A stretch of DNA of 64,000 nucleotides from Aequorivita sp. UBA3180 (lineage in GTDB: Bacteria > Bacteroidota > Bacteroidia > Flavobacteriales > Flavobacteriaceae). This document shows, piece by piece, positions 18,656 through 27,750 of this stretch; the stretch's first letter is position 1, and every line of letters starts with the position of its first letter. The notes below the pieces were generated by a model that was not told the origin of the DNA, ran no database searches, and saw only the letters and a program-made list of their open reading frames with translations. The DNA is taken from positions 203,993-267,992 of the forward strand of contig DEXQ01000015.1 in assembly GCA_002364215.1 (NCBI GenBank), read 5' to 3'. Made by a program: the position numbers and the translations under genes.

Positions 18656-18687
18656 CCAAATTCCAAAGCTATTTTTTTGGAATTTGG
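18656..18687. promoter_or_regulatory. 12-bp palindrome: activator site or terminator
   Basis: Arms CCAAATTCCAAA (18656-18667) and TTTGGAATTTGG (18676-18687) are perfectly complementary with an 8-base loop. The element lies 28 bases past the stop of the NtrC-type regulator gene, so it may be its terminator. It also lies about 170 bases upstream of the sigma-54 promoter, the usual place for an enhancer-binding protein site. A smaller TTTTCC/GGAAAA palindrome is at 18600-18618. The sequence does not decide between the two roles. Confidence 0.5.
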
Positions 18688-18714
18688 GGTTTTGTATTCT
18701 GAAGTTTTTTGACG

Positions 18715-20031
18715 CTATTCTTTCGTTTTCGCACGGAGAGTTTTACGGTCAATTTCAAGGATTTCCGCAGCCTTTGTTTGGTTGTTGTCAGTTGCAGTAA
18801 GTACTTTTTGAATGTATTTCTTCTCCATTTCCTTTAAAGAAAGTAGCTCATCCTTTGGAAAATCAATTTTATATTTTAAAGTGTCGGGCAAGTCTTTTAT
18901 ACCTATGGTACGGTCGCACATTATAACGGCACGTTGAATTACGTTTTCCAGTTCGCGAATGTTGCCAGGCCAATCGTAACGTTGCAAAAGCTCTTGGGCC
19001 TCTGGGTCAATGGTGATGTAGCGATCCTTATATTCATTGCCATATTTGAAAAGAAACTTGTCCGCTAACAATGGAATGTCCTCTTTCCGTTCTCTAAGCG
19101 GAGGCACGATAATTTCTACAACCGTTAAACGATAAAAAAGATCTTCGCGAAAGGTTTCCTTCGCAATCATTTCCTTTAGATTGCTATTGGTGGCGGCAAT
19201 GACGCGTACATCAATTTTTTCGGTTTTTCGGTCGCCAACTTTCATCACTTCTTTTTCCTGTAAAACCCGCAAAAGCCGCGATTGGACAGCTAGCGAAGCG
19301 TTTCCTATTTCATCCAGAAAAATGGTTCCGCCATCTGCTGCCTGAAAAAAACCTTCGCGGTTGTCATTGGCTCCTGTAAAAGCTCCTTTCACATAACCGA
19401 AAAGTTCCGATTCCAAAAGGTTTTCGGGAATTCCGCCGCAGTTTACCGCAATAAACGGTGCGCGCGAGAACTTGCCGTTGTAGTGAATGGAACGTGCCAC
19501 GAGCTCTTTCCCCGTACCGCTTTCACCACTTATAAAAATGGTGGCTTTGTTGTCTTTTACGCGTTCTATTATTTGTGTTACGTTTTTAATGGCTTCGCTT
19601 TCACCAATTATTTCGTTATATTTTTTTGGTTCAGAAGATTCGGTAACGGTTTTTCGTTTCGTTTTTGTGGAAAGAGATTTCTCAACGCCTTGCTTTAACT
19701 CTTCCTTTGTAAAGGGTTTTACCAAATAATCAATGGCTCCGGATTTTATTGCGGAAAGCGCATCCTGTACCGAAGGGTAGCCTGTAACCACCAGCTTTGG
19801 CATATTTGGGTAATGTTCCGAAGCAAACTGGATAAGCTGAAAACCGTCCACTTCGGGCATTTTTAGATCTGTAATCAGTAAATCTATTTCGGTATCGCGC
19901 AATATAGCGACGGCTTCTTTTACAGAAACTGCTTTATAAGTGTGATAATTGAGTGAATGGAGGTGCCGCTGGAGGAGTTCCAAAATATTGATGTCGTCAT
20001 CTACTATCAGTATGTTTTCCTTTTGTAGCAT
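18715..20031 (-). CDS. NtrC-family sigma-54-dependent response regulator
   Basis: This 438-residue protein has a receiver domain (about 4-120; phosphorylation site Asp55 in LLITDLKMPEVDG), a sigma-54-interacting AAA+ domain (about 140-370; ATP site GESGTGKE and the sigma-54 contact loop GAFTGA) and a C-terminal Fis-type HTH (about 395-438, ending RKTLRAKTKE). It should activate sigma-54 promoters when phosphorylated. It is encoded 5 bases after the histidine kinase, and the nearest sigma-54 promoter is the one before the cysteine-rich protein and gdhA, which is its most likely target. Confidence 0.93.
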   Translation of the reverse strand: MLQKENILIVDDDINILELLQRHLHSLNYHTYKAVSVKEAVAILRDTEIDLLITDLKMPEVDGFQLIQFASEHYPNMPKLVVTGYPSVQDALSAIKSGAIDYLVKPFTKEELKQGVEKSLSTKTKRKTVTESSEPKKYNEIIGESEAIKNVTQIIERVKDNKATIFISGESGTGKELVARSIHYNGKFSRAPFIAVNCGGIPENLLESELFGYVKGAFTGANDNREGFFQAADGGTIFLDEIGNASLAVQSRLLRVLQEKEVMKVGDRKTEKIDVRVIAATNSNLKEMIAKETFREDLFYRLTVVEIIVPPLRERKEDIPLLADKFLFKYGNEYKDRYITIDPEAQELLQRYDWPGNIRELENVIQRAVIMCDRTIGIKDLPDTLKYKIDFPKDELLSLKEMEKKYIQKVLTATDNNQTKAAEILEIDRKTLRAKTKE

Positions 20032-20036
20032 CGGGT

Positions 20037-21125
20037 TTATTGTTTCGGAAAAGTAATAATAAAAATGGCGCCCGTAGGTATATTGGGTTGATAATCTATA
20101 GTTCCACGATGGCTGCGTATAATTCCGTGCACTACGCTAAGCCCTAAACCGGAGCCGTCGCCTACGGTTTTTGTTGTGAAAAAAGGCTGAAATATTTTCT
20201 GTACGTTTTCAGAAGAAATGCCTGGGCCTTCGTCTGAAATTTTAAGTATGATTTTCTTTTTTGTTTCTTCCAAAGAAATAGTAATCAAACCATTTTTGGG
20301 TGAAAAATAGATTGCGTTCAGCACTAAATTGAAGATAACCTGCGTCAACTGAATGGTGTCGGCTTTCATTAAAACTTCACTTTTTGGAAGATTCACTTTA
20401 TATTTTACTTCATTCTTCTTAAATGTGGCATCCAGCAGATTCATCGCTTCGTTAATAATGGGAACGATGTCTGTCTGTCCTAAATTTTGCGGCATCTCGC
20501 AGGCGAAGAACATTAGTTTTTTTACAACTTCGCGTGAAAAAATGGCGCTGTTTATTATTTTATTTAGGTCTTGGCTGGTCTGTGTGGTTTCGGGCTCCTT
20601 ACTTTTCAGCAACTCGGCGAAGCCCAGAATATTTGCAAGTGGGGTGTTGAGCTCGTGGGCAATTCCCGCGGTTATTTCGCCCAAAATACTCAAGCGGTCG
20701 GCATGTTCCATTTTGCGTTTCATCACAGCTTCGTTTTCACGGATGGCGACGCGTTCCAACAAATCGCCTACGTTAATTGCAACGTTTTTCAGCAGCTTTT
20801 TCTCTTCCTTTAAAAAATCTTTTTTGGTGAATTTATCTGCGGGATAATGAATTTTTATAAATCCCTTCGGTTCATTGAAAATAGTGATATTACTTTCAAT
20901 AAAAACGCTTTTTTTGGGAAGTGCCGAAGAAATGAGATGGAAGGGTTCCGAGTTGATTTCAACTGTTGCGTGTTTGCCGAACTGCAATGATTTTCGCAAA
21001 CTTAATGCGATTGAATATAGTGTTTTGTCAAGCTCTTTGTAATCATTGTTTACTATAATAGAAGAGACCTCATACAGGCAGGTAAGTTCTTTTATTCGTT
21101 CCTTAAGGTTTTTTTCAAGGGTCAT
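20037..21125 (-). CDS. cytoplasmic sensor histidine kinase, partner of the NtrC-type regulator
   Basis: I take ATG 21125 as start (362 residues, MTLEKNLKERIKELTCLYEV); an upstream TTG at 21149 would add 8 residues. There is no membrane segment. The N-terminal part looks like a GAF-like sensor domain, followed by a short coiled coil and the phospho-acceptor His157 in GIAHELNTPLANI. The HATPase domain follows with the N box (NLVLNAIYF), G1 box (DEGPGIS) and GSGLGLSVVHG. The kinase gene precedes the response regulator by 5 bases. As a soluble NtrB-like kinase it may sense an internal nitrogen or redox signal; that is inference. Confidence 0.88.
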   Translation of the reverse strand: MTLEKNLKERIKELTCLYEVSSIIVNNDYKELDKTLYSIALSLRKSLQFGKHATVEINSEPFHLISSALPKKSVFIESNITIFNEPKGFIKIHYPADKFTKKDFLKEEKKLLKNVAINVGDLLERVAIRENEAVMKRKMEHADRLSILGEITAGIAHELNTPLANILGFAELLKSKEPETTQTSQDLNKIINSAIFSREVVKKLMFFACEMPQNLGQTDIVPIINEAMNLLDATFKKNEVKYKVNLPKSEVLMKADTIQLTQVIFNLVLNAIYFSPKNGLITISLEETKKKIILKISDEGPGISSENVQKIFQPFFTTKTVGDGSGLGLSVVHGIIRSHRGTIDYQPNIPTGAIFIITFPKQ

Positions 21126-21260
21126 ATAAGGCTGTAAATATTTGTTCAAAGATATTGATAATGCGGAGATTTTCTGAGTTAATTGGTACGAATGGTTGGT
21201 TTCGTCATTGGATTATTTCCATTTAAGAGGAAATATTCCAATATTTCAAAATTCTTTCAC

Positions 21261-21268
21261 TACATTTG
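21261..21268 (+). promoter_or_regulatory. Bacteroidota-type -7 element (TAnnTTTG)
   Basis: The octamer TACATTTG matches the Bacteroidota -7 consensus. It lies 18 bases before the ATG at 21287, which suits a short leader. The upstream -33 region is only weakly TTG-like. Confidence 0.5.
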
Positions 21269-21286
21269 TTTTCCCAGCAAAGAAAA

Positions 21287-22738
21287 ATGCAATCACAACT
21301 TTTCGCAATTATAGACGTAGAGACCACTGGCGGTGGGATAGCAGGCAATCGTATTACCGAAATCTGCATTGCATTGATGAAAAACGGCGAAGTGGTAGAT
21401 AAGTACACCACGCTCGTAAATCCGGAGCGGGAAATACCACACCACATTACTGCACTTACAGGCATTGACAATGAAATGGTTGCCGATGCGCCGCGGTTTT
21501 TTGAAGTTGCCGAAAAAATTGAAGCGTTTACACAGGATGCTATTTTTGTAGCGCACAACGTTAGTTTTGACTACAATGTAATCCGCGGTGAATTTCGACT
21601 TTTGGGGCAGCATTACAACCGCAAGAAACTCTGTACCGTTCGGCTTTCGCGAAAGTTAATTCCCGGAATGCTTTCCTATAGCTTGGGAAGGCTTTGCAGC
21701 ACGATAAATATTCCCCATTTCAATAGACACAGAGCAGAGGGCGATGTGGATGCCACTGTAATTCTTTTTCAGCGATTGCTTTCACTTGATGAAGATTTCA
21801 ACACTATCAATTCCTTTTTGAATCCGCGTTCCAAACAGGCAACACTACCGCCACATATTCCCGCCGAACAGATAAACGAACTGCCCGAGGAGCCAGGTAT
21901 TTATCTTTTCAAAAACCAAAAGCATCAAGTGGTGTATGCCGGAAAGGCGAAGAATATTAAAAAACGGGTGCTTTCGCACTTTTACGACAAAAAAACGAAG
22001 GAATACCAACTGGGGCAAGAAACGCATTTTATAGATTACGAACTTACGGGGAATGAGCTCGTGGCATTACTGGTAGAATCTGAACACATCAGAAAACACT
22101 ATCCAAAATTTAACCGGGCACAGAAATGGCCCGCCACAACTTACCAAATAATAAGCTATGTAAACCAACGCGGCATTATCCAACTGGCTTTGGGAAAAAC
22201 AAAAGCACTTACTGATTCCGTTAGCACTTTTTACAACCGAACCGAGGCCACGGAAAAACTGGAAGAGATCTGCGAAACTTTTAAATTGTGTCCACGTTTT
22301 TGTACGTTGCAAAGCTCTTCCGAGAAATGCTCACACTACCGTATAAAAAACTGTGAAGGTATTTGTGAGGGTGATGAAAGCGTAACAGATTATAACCTAA
22401 AAGTACGCGCCGCCATTCAAAGTTTAAAGGAAAATAAACCCAGTTTTGCAATACAAGGCAAGGGAAGAACACAGGACGAAATTGCCTTTGCCTTGGTAGC
22501 AGACGGACAATACAAAGGCTTTGGTTTTTTTGACAGAAGTGAAGCCATTTGCAATATTGAAGATTATGAACCTTTTTTGAAATTGCAGCAGGCCAGTTAT
22601 CACACCCACGCCATCATTCGCAGTCATCTTAAAAAGAATGGAGAACGGAATGTGGTCTATTTTGATCCCCTTCGCCTATCGGCACCTCCCCTTGGAAAAA
22701 AGAGAGGAATATTCAATTATAATTTATCTCAAAGTTAA
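21287..22738 (+). CDS. DEDDh exonuclease fused to a GIY-YIG (UvrC-N/Cho-like) nuclease
   Basis: From ATG 21287 this is 483 residues. Residues 1-165 form an epsilon-type 3'-5' exonuclease with motifs IIDVETTG (ExoI), HNVSFDYNVI (ExoII) and HRAEGDVDAT (ExoIII). Residues about 185-265 form a GIY-YIG domain (PGIYLFK, YAGKAKN, ESEHIRKHYPKFN). A Cys-containing region (CPRFCTLQ, CSHYRIKNCEGIC) near 330-360 resembles the UvrC Cys cluster. The fusion is known in Bacteroidota and actinobacteria and probably acts in excision repair like Cho. The -7 element at 21261 and the signal of conserved residues right after Met place the start here rather than at an upstream in-frame codon. Confidence 0.88.
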   Translation: MQSQLFAIIDVETTGGGIAGNRITEICIALMKNGEVVDKYTTLVNPEREIPHHITALTGIDNEMVADAPRFFEVAEKIEAFTQDAIFVAHNVSFDYNVIRGEFRLLGQHYNRKKLCTVRLSRKLIPGMLSYSLGRLCSTINIPHFNRHRAEGDVDATVILFQRLLSLDEDFNTINSFLNPRSKQATLPPHIPAEQINELPEEPGIYLFKNQKHQVVYAGKAKNIKKRVLSHFYDKKTKEYQLGQETHFIDYELTGNELVALLVESEHIRKHYPKFNRAQKWPATTYQIISYVNQRGIIQLALGKTKALTDSVSTFYNRTEATEKLEEICETFKLCPRFCTLQSSSEKCSHYRIKNCEGICEGDESVTDYNLKVRAAIQSLKENKPSFAIQGKGRTQDEIAFALVADGQYKGFGFFDRSEAICNIEDYEPFLKLQQASYHTHAIIRSHLKKNGERNVVYFDPLRLSAPPLGKKRGIFNYNLSQS

Positions 22739-23377
22739 ATTTGAAAACACAATCTCCTCAAAACTTGTAATCACCCTATCCGCCCTACTGTAATCCTGAT
22801 TGGCAGAATGGGGGCTTTTGAAGCCTACGCAATAAATATTCGCAGCTTTTGCTGCGGCAATTCCGTTAGTGGAATCTTCAATTACCATACAATGGTTTGG
22901 GTGTTCGCCAGCAAGTTCGGCGGCTTTTATAAAAATTTCGGGATGCGGTTTTGAGGCTTTCAAATCTGCGCCGCTAATTTTGGCTTTAAAATATTTGTCG
23001 AGATCAAATCGCTCAAAAATACGGTTGATGTTTGGCATGGATGCCGAAGAAGCCAAAACCAAGGTTAAACCATTTTCGTGATAATTTCTTATTAAATCGT
23101 GTACGCCGTCTAAAAGTGATAAATCTGAATCGTTTTCAAAAAGATATTTAAAGTGTTTTCTTTTTGTTGAAACTAGATGTTCTGGAGCATGTGACAGATC
23201 AAAATGCTGACACAGTGTTCTGCAAATAGGAAGGGTAGCCTGCCCCGTAAATGAATCATACAGTTCTTCGCCCACATCAATATTTACATCCTCAAACATT
23301 TTGAAGTACGCTTTTCGGTGCAAGGGTTCGGTGTCTACAATAACCCCGTCCATATCAAAAAGTACGGCTTTTAGCAT
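22724..23377 (-). CDS. HAD-superfamily phosphatase/phosphomutase
   Basis: This 217-residue protein has the HAD motif I (LFDMDGVIVDTEPLH, nucleophile Asp8), motif II Ser (VLASSAS), a conserved Lys (KPHPEIF) and motif IV (MVIEDSTNGIAAAKAA). The helical cap after motif I and the overall length fit the beta-phosphoglucomutase-like/GPH subfamily. The substrate cannot be told. Its 3' end overlaps that of the convergent exonuclease fusion by 15 bases. Confidence 0.9.
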   Translation of the reverse strand: MLKAVLFDMDGVIVDTEPLHRKAYFKMFEDVNIDVGEELYDSFTGQATLPICRTLCQHFDLSHAPEHLVSTKRKHFKYLFENDSDLSLLDGVHDLIRNYHENGLTLVLASSASMPNINRIFERFDLDKYFKAKISGADLKASKPHPEIFIKAAELAGEHPNHCMVIEDSTNGIAAAKAANIYCVGFKSPHSANQDYSRADRVITSFEEIVFSNLTLR

Positions 23378-23443
23378 TTTTCTATTTTTTTTTGCGAAGG
23401 TACTATAGATTGTTGGATTATTAGATTATTGAAAGGTTAGACA

Positions 23444-24511
23444 TTAAATTTTGGCGCGTTCATATTGTAACGGCCATTCCAAATCCACATCTAATACTTT
23501 AGCGGCGTGAAGCGGAAAATACGGTTGGCGAAGACTTTCCCTGGCGTAAAGAATTAAATCTGCCTTTCCTTCCTTTAAGATTGCTTCGGATTGTTCGGCG
23601 GTTGTTATTTGCCCCACAGCACCAGTCAAAATATTTGCCTCTTTTTTAATCTGGGCAGCGAAGGGAACTTGATAGCTGGGTTCACTGGGAATGGTTGCTT
23701 TTGGCACATTTCCGCCCGAAGAAGTATCGATTAAATCAACACCCAGCTTTTTCAGTTCAATTGAAAGTTTTACGGAATCTTCAATAGCCCAGCCGCCATC
23801 GGTCCAATCTGTTGCTGAAATTCTGACAAATAAAGGTTTTTCCTCTGGCCATTCTTTTCGTACAACTTCGGTTACTTCCAGCAAAAGGCGAATACGGTTT
23901 TCAAAACTTCCGCCGTATGCGTCAGTGCGTTCATTGGCCAATGGCGAATAAAACTGATGAAAAAGATAACCGTGTGCGGCGTGGATTTCAACCACATCAT
24001 AACCTGCTTTTTCTGCACGACTGGTTGCTTCGGCATAATCATTTTTCACTTTTTCAATTGCTTGTAAATCCATTGAAACCGGAGCAGGTTCGCCTTCCCG
24101 AAAGGGCAAAGCAGAAGATGAGACCGTCTGCCAACCATTTTTACCATCGGGCACAATTTTTCTCGCACCATCCTTCGGCAATTGGTAACTGGCTTTTCTG
24201 CCGGCATGCGCCAACTGTATTCCTATTAAAGCATTTTGGGAATGTACGAAATCGGTTATCTGTTTCAACTTTTCAATGTGGTCGTCTTTCCAAAGTCCCA
24301 TATCGCCATGGGTAATTCTTCCCTCTGGTGAAACGGCAGTTGCTTCCTGAATTATCAATGCCGAACCGCCAACGGCGCGACTTCCCAAATGAACAAGGTG
24401 AAAATCGTTCGCAAAGCCGTCGATGCTACTGTACATGCACATGGGCGAAACGACAATTCGGTTTTTAAAGGTTTTGGATTTTATTTTTAAGGGGGAAAAA
24501 AGTAGGCTCAT
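23444..24511 (-). CDS. NADH:flavin oxidoreductase of the YqjM/NamA (Old Yellow Enzyme) type
   Basis: This 355-residue TIM-barrel flavoenzyme has the YqjM-type marks: SPMCMYSSIDG with the redox-tuning Cys near 24, QLAHAGRKAS, and EIHAAHGYLFHQFYSP with the paired substrate-binding His residues. It should bind FMN and reduce activated C=C bonds with NADPH. The bases between it and its neighbours are short and AT-rich; no operon partner is evident. Confidence 0.9.
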   Translation of the reverse strand: MSLLFSPLKIKSKTFKNRIVVSPMCMYSSIDGFANDFHLVHLGSRAVGGSALIIQEATAVSPEGRITHGDMGLWKDDHIEKLKQITDFVHSQNALIGIQLAHAGRKASYQLPKDGARKIVPDGKNGWQTVSSSALPFREGEPAPVSMDLQAIEKVKNDYAEATSRAEKAGYDVVEIHAAHGYLFHQFYSPLANERTDAYGGSFENRIRLLLEVTEVVRKEWPEEKPLFVRISATDWTDGGWAIEDSVKLSIELKKLGVDLIDTSSGGNVPKATIPSEPSYQVPFAAQIKKEANILTGAVGQITTAEQSEAILKEGKADLILYARESLRQPYFPLHAAKVLDVDLEWPLQYERAKI

Positions 24512-24536
24512 TTAGTTGTTGGTTATCAGTTGTCGG

Positions 24537-24863
24537 TTATAAAAATTTTAAAAATCCGTAAGGCTTTCGTTTTTTTAAGTAATTAATTTCACTTTCGTGG
24601 TGATAGGCTTCCCGTTCGAAGGAAATATTACGGTATGCTTTGTAACGATTTTTATATTGAATTAATCGTATCAAAAACTCAAAGCCGTACCACAAATAGA
24701 AAAAAAGAATCAGCAATTCTGCCTGTTGGTGCAAGTGGATTTTTTCGTGGTTCAAAAAAACGGCATCCTCTTTTAAGGTATGGTGTTTTAAAACCACAAA
24801 AGGCCAAAGGGTCATTCCGTTGTAATTTTTACGGAGAAGTTTTGGACGGACGATTAGGATCAC
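24537..24863 (-). CDS. miniature HExxH protein with one or two membrane segments
   Basis: This 108-residue protein starts at GTG 24863; an in-frame TGA lies just upstream, so no earlier start is possible. It contains NHEKIHLHQQAELL near 38-51, a HExxH zinc-peptidase-like motif, followed by a hydrophobic helix (LLILFFYLWYGFEFLIRL) and, about 35 residues on, SFEREAYHHE, which could give the third ligand as in gluzincins. It is far shorter than known peptidases. I recall such small proteins in Bacteroidota but no function. A tandem heptamer repeat lies 3 bases upstream of the start. Confidence 0.6.
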   Translation of the reverse strand: MILIVRPKLLRKNYNGMTLWPFVVLKHHTLKEDAVFLNHEKIHLHQQAELLILFFYLWYGFEFLIRLIQYKNRYKAYRNISFEREAYHHESEINYLKKRKPYGFLKFL

Positions 24864-24866
24864 ATT

Positions 24867-24894
24867 GTTTCAGGTTTCTAGTTTCAGGTTTCAG
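24867..24894. repeat. four tandem copies of a 7-bp unit
   Basis: GTTTCAG, GTTTCTA, GTTTCAG, GTTTCAG follow each other without gaps. The array lies 3 bases upstream of the GTG start of the HExxH protein, in the place of a leader. Similar heptamer strings occur between genes in flavobacteria as I recall them. Confidence 0.7.
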
Positions 24895-24969
24895 GTTATA
24901 AAAATTAAATATTACCGTTGGGTTAATTTCCATTTACCCTTCGCTCTTCTCTAATTCCTCTTCCCTATT

Positions 24970-27750
24970 TTATTTTTTTAAAAATTGCCGCAATACATAT
25001 TGAAGGATCCCCTCGTTTTGGTAATATGCAACTTCAATGGGCGAATCCAATCTTGCGATTGCCTTGAATTCAATTTCCTTGCCATTGTCATCTTTGGCGA
25101 TTACGGTTATTTTTTTTGACGGGGTTAAATCGTTTTCAATTCCTGTAATACTGAAAACCTCTTTCCCCGTAAGGCCATGGGAGTTTGCGTTTTCACCTTT
25201 TAAATATTCCAATGGCAGGACGCCCATCATAATCAAGTTACTGCGGTGGATACGCTCATAGCTTTCTGCCAAAACGGCTTTTACACCCAAAAGAATGGTT
25301 CCCTTAGCTGCCCAATCGCGGGAAGAACCACTTCCGTATTCCTTGCCCGTAAGCACAATCAAAGGAGTTTTATCTTTTATATATTTTTGCGAGGCTTCAA
25401 AAACCGTCATTTCCTCTCCCGAAGGAAGATAAGTTGTATAACCACCTTCCCTCGTAGCCAATTGGTTTTTAATACGTACATTGGCAAAAGTTCCGCGTAC
25501 CATTACTTCATCATTTCCACGACGCGAACCATAACTGTTGAAATTTTTCTTTTCCACGCCTTTTGATATTAAATATTTTCCGGCAGCGGAATCTTCGGAA
25601 AAGGCTCCCGCAGGCGAAATATGGTCTGTTGTAATGCTATCGCCCATTACCAAAAGTGCACGCGCACCCTCTATATTTTTCAGCGGTTTCGCGTCATGTG
25701 AAAGATTGTGGAAAAATGGCACTTCCTTAATATATGTGGAGTCATCTTCCCATTGGTATAGCTTATCATCAGGCACTTCAAGATTTCGCCATATTTCGTT
25801 GCCATCAAAAATTTCGTCATAGTTCTTTTTAAAATCTTTTGGAGTAAGCACGGTTTTCATCACCTCATGGATTTCATCATCCGTAGGCCAAATATCTTTT
25901 AAATAGATTGCCTTTCCGTTGCGGTCATAGCTCAAAGGTTCAGTTGTAAGGTCAATATCTACCCTGCCGGCTATTGCAAAAGCGACTACCAACATGGGCG
26001 ACATCAAGAAATTCATTTTTACTTGGGAATGAATTCTGGCTTCAAAGTTTCGATTTCCGGACAGAACGGAAGTTACTATTAAGTCGTTTTCCTCTACCGC
26101 TTTTGAAATCTCCGGAGGTAATGGGCCGGAATTACCAATACAGGAAGTACAACCGTAGCCCACCAAATGGAACTGAAGGGCTTCCAAATCTTTTAAAAGG
26201 TCTGCTTTTTCAAGATAATCCGTAACAACTTTTGAACCCGGAGCCAAAGAAGTTTTCACCCAAGGTTTTACATCAATGCCATGTTCCCTTGCTTTTTTTG
26301 CAACCAGCCCTGCTCCTATCATGACAAATGGATTTGAGGTGTTGGTACAAGAGGTAATTGCCGCAATGGCTACGGCTCCGTCTGAAAGCATGTATTTTTC
26401 GTTATCTTGTGAAATCCAAACAGTTTTTAAGCCATTTTTAATTTTAGCTTCAATCTCAATGTCGGGTGCGGGATTGTGGGATTGTTTTACCGGTTGGCTT
26501 CCCCCTTCTTCCTTCCAGCGGGTTATGGCATCTTCCCTTTCGGAATGTTTTATATATTTTCTGCCAAAGGAAGCATGTTCCAGTTCTATGAATTTTTCCT
26601 TTAAATCGGTAAGCAGAATTTTGTCCTGAGGTCGTTTTGGTCCAGCCACACTTGGTTGAACAGTTGAAATATCCAATTCCAACACATCGGTGTATTCAAT
26701 CTTATCCTCATCCTCTCGCCAAAGCATATTCGCTTTACAGTAATCCTCCACCAACTGAATCTGTTCTTCGCTTCGGTTACTGCTCCGCATATATTCCAAC
26801 GTTTTATTGTCTATAGGGAAGTAAGTAATTGTACAACCAAATTCTGGAGACATATTCCCAATAGTGGCTCTATCAGGTACCGAAAGATTGTCTAAACCGG
26901 GACCAAAAACCTCAACAAATTTGCCAACTACACCATATTTACGCAGTAGGTTGGCAATGGTCAACACCAAATCGGTAGCAGTGGAACCCACGGGAAGTTT
27001 TCCCGTTAATTTTAAACCAATCACTTCAGGGTTGATAAAATAGATAGGCTGGCCAAGGATAGCAGCCTCGGCTTCAATACCTCCAACGCCCCAAGCTACT
27101 ACTCCAATTCCGTTTACCATTGGCGTGTGGCTGTCTGTACCCACGAGGGTATCTGGGATGGCCATTCCATCCCTAGCAATTACCCCTTTAGAAAAATACT
27201 CAAGATTCACCTGGTGGCAGATCCCCATTCCAGGAGGCACCACGCTAAAGTTGTCAAAAGATTTCTGCGCCCATTTCAAGAATGTATAGCGTTCCCTGTT
27301 GCGTTTGTATTCCTCTTCCATATTTTGTTGATAGGCGTATTGCGCCGCAAAATAATCTACCTGCACACTGTGGTCTATCACCAAATCTACAGGAATCAGT
27401 GGGTTTATTTTTGAGGCATCGCCGCCCTTTCGTGCCATTTCGGCTCTCAGCGAGGCAATATCAACAACGGCGGGAACGCCCGTAAAATCCTGCATCAATA
27501 CACGGGCAGGTTTAAAGGCGATATCTGCATCACTTTGTTTTGGAGTCCAATTGAGTATCGTTTTTAAATGGTCTTTGGTTACTGAGAAATCGTCGTAATT
27601 ACGAAGTGCATTTTCCAAAAGAATCCGGATGGAGAAAGGTAGCTTTTTGATGTTGTGTCCCTGCTTTTCCAGTTCGGGAAGACTATAATAAGTAAGCGCT
27701 TCGTTATTGGTTTTAAGCGTTTTTTTGAGGTTGTAAATATCTTGCTGCAT
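24970..27750 (-). CDS. acnA: aconitate hydratase (AcnA type)
   Basis: From ATG 27750 (MQQDIYNLKK) this is 926 residues, the normal AcnA length; an upstream in-frame extension of 42 residues is Arg-rich and unlike the family. The [4Fe-4S] ligands are in ITSCTNTSNP and YGCTSCIGNSG; substrate residues are seen in GTDSHTPMVNG and GSGSSRDWAAKG. It converts citrate to isocitrate in the TCA cycle. The gene is single and divergent from a small membrane protein gene. Confidence 0.95.
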   Translation of the reverse strand: MQQDIYNLKKTLKTNNEALTYYSLPELEKQGHNIKKLPFSIRILLENALRNYDDFSVTKDHLKTILNWTPKQSDADIAFKPARVLMQDFTGVPAVVDIASLRAEMARKGGDASKINPLIPVDLVIDHSVQVDYFAAQYAYQQNMEEEYKRNRERYTFLKWAQKSFDNFSVVPPGMGICHQVNLEYFSKGVIARDGMAIPDTLVGTDSHTPMVNGIGVVAWGVGGIEAEAAILGQPIYFINPEVIGLKLTGKLPVGSTATDLVLTIANLLRKYGVVGKFVEVFGPGLDNLSVPDRATIGNMSPEFGCTITYFPIDNKTLEYMRSSNRSEEQIQLVEDYCKANMLWREDEDKIEYTDVLELDISTVQPSVAGPKRPQDKILLTDLKEKFIELEHASFGRKYIKHSEREDAITRWKEEGGSQPVKQSHNPAPDIEIEAKIKNGLKTVWISQDNEKYMLSDGAVAIAAITSCTNTSNPFVMIGAGLVAKKAREHGIDVKPWVKTSLAPGSKVVTDYLEKADLLKDLEALQFHLVGYGCTSCIGNSGPLPPEISKAVEENDLIVTSVLSGNRNFEARIHSQVKMNFLMSPMLVVAFAIAGRVDIDLTTEPLSYDRNGKAIYLKDIWPTDDEIHEVMKTVLTPKDFKKNYDEIFDGNEIWRNLEVPDDKLYQWEDDSTYIKEVPFFHNLSHDAKPLKNIEGARALLVMGDSITTDHISPAGAFSEDSAAGKYLISKGVEKKNFNSYGSRRGNDEVMVRGTFANVRIKNQLATREGGYTTYLPSGEEMTVFEASQKYIKDKTPLIVLTGKEYGSGSSRDWAAKGTILLGVKAVLAESYERIHRSNLIMMGVLPLEYLKGENANSHGLTGKEVFSITGIENDLTPSKKITVIAKDDNGKEIEFKAIARLDSPIEVAYYQNEGILQYVLRQFLKK

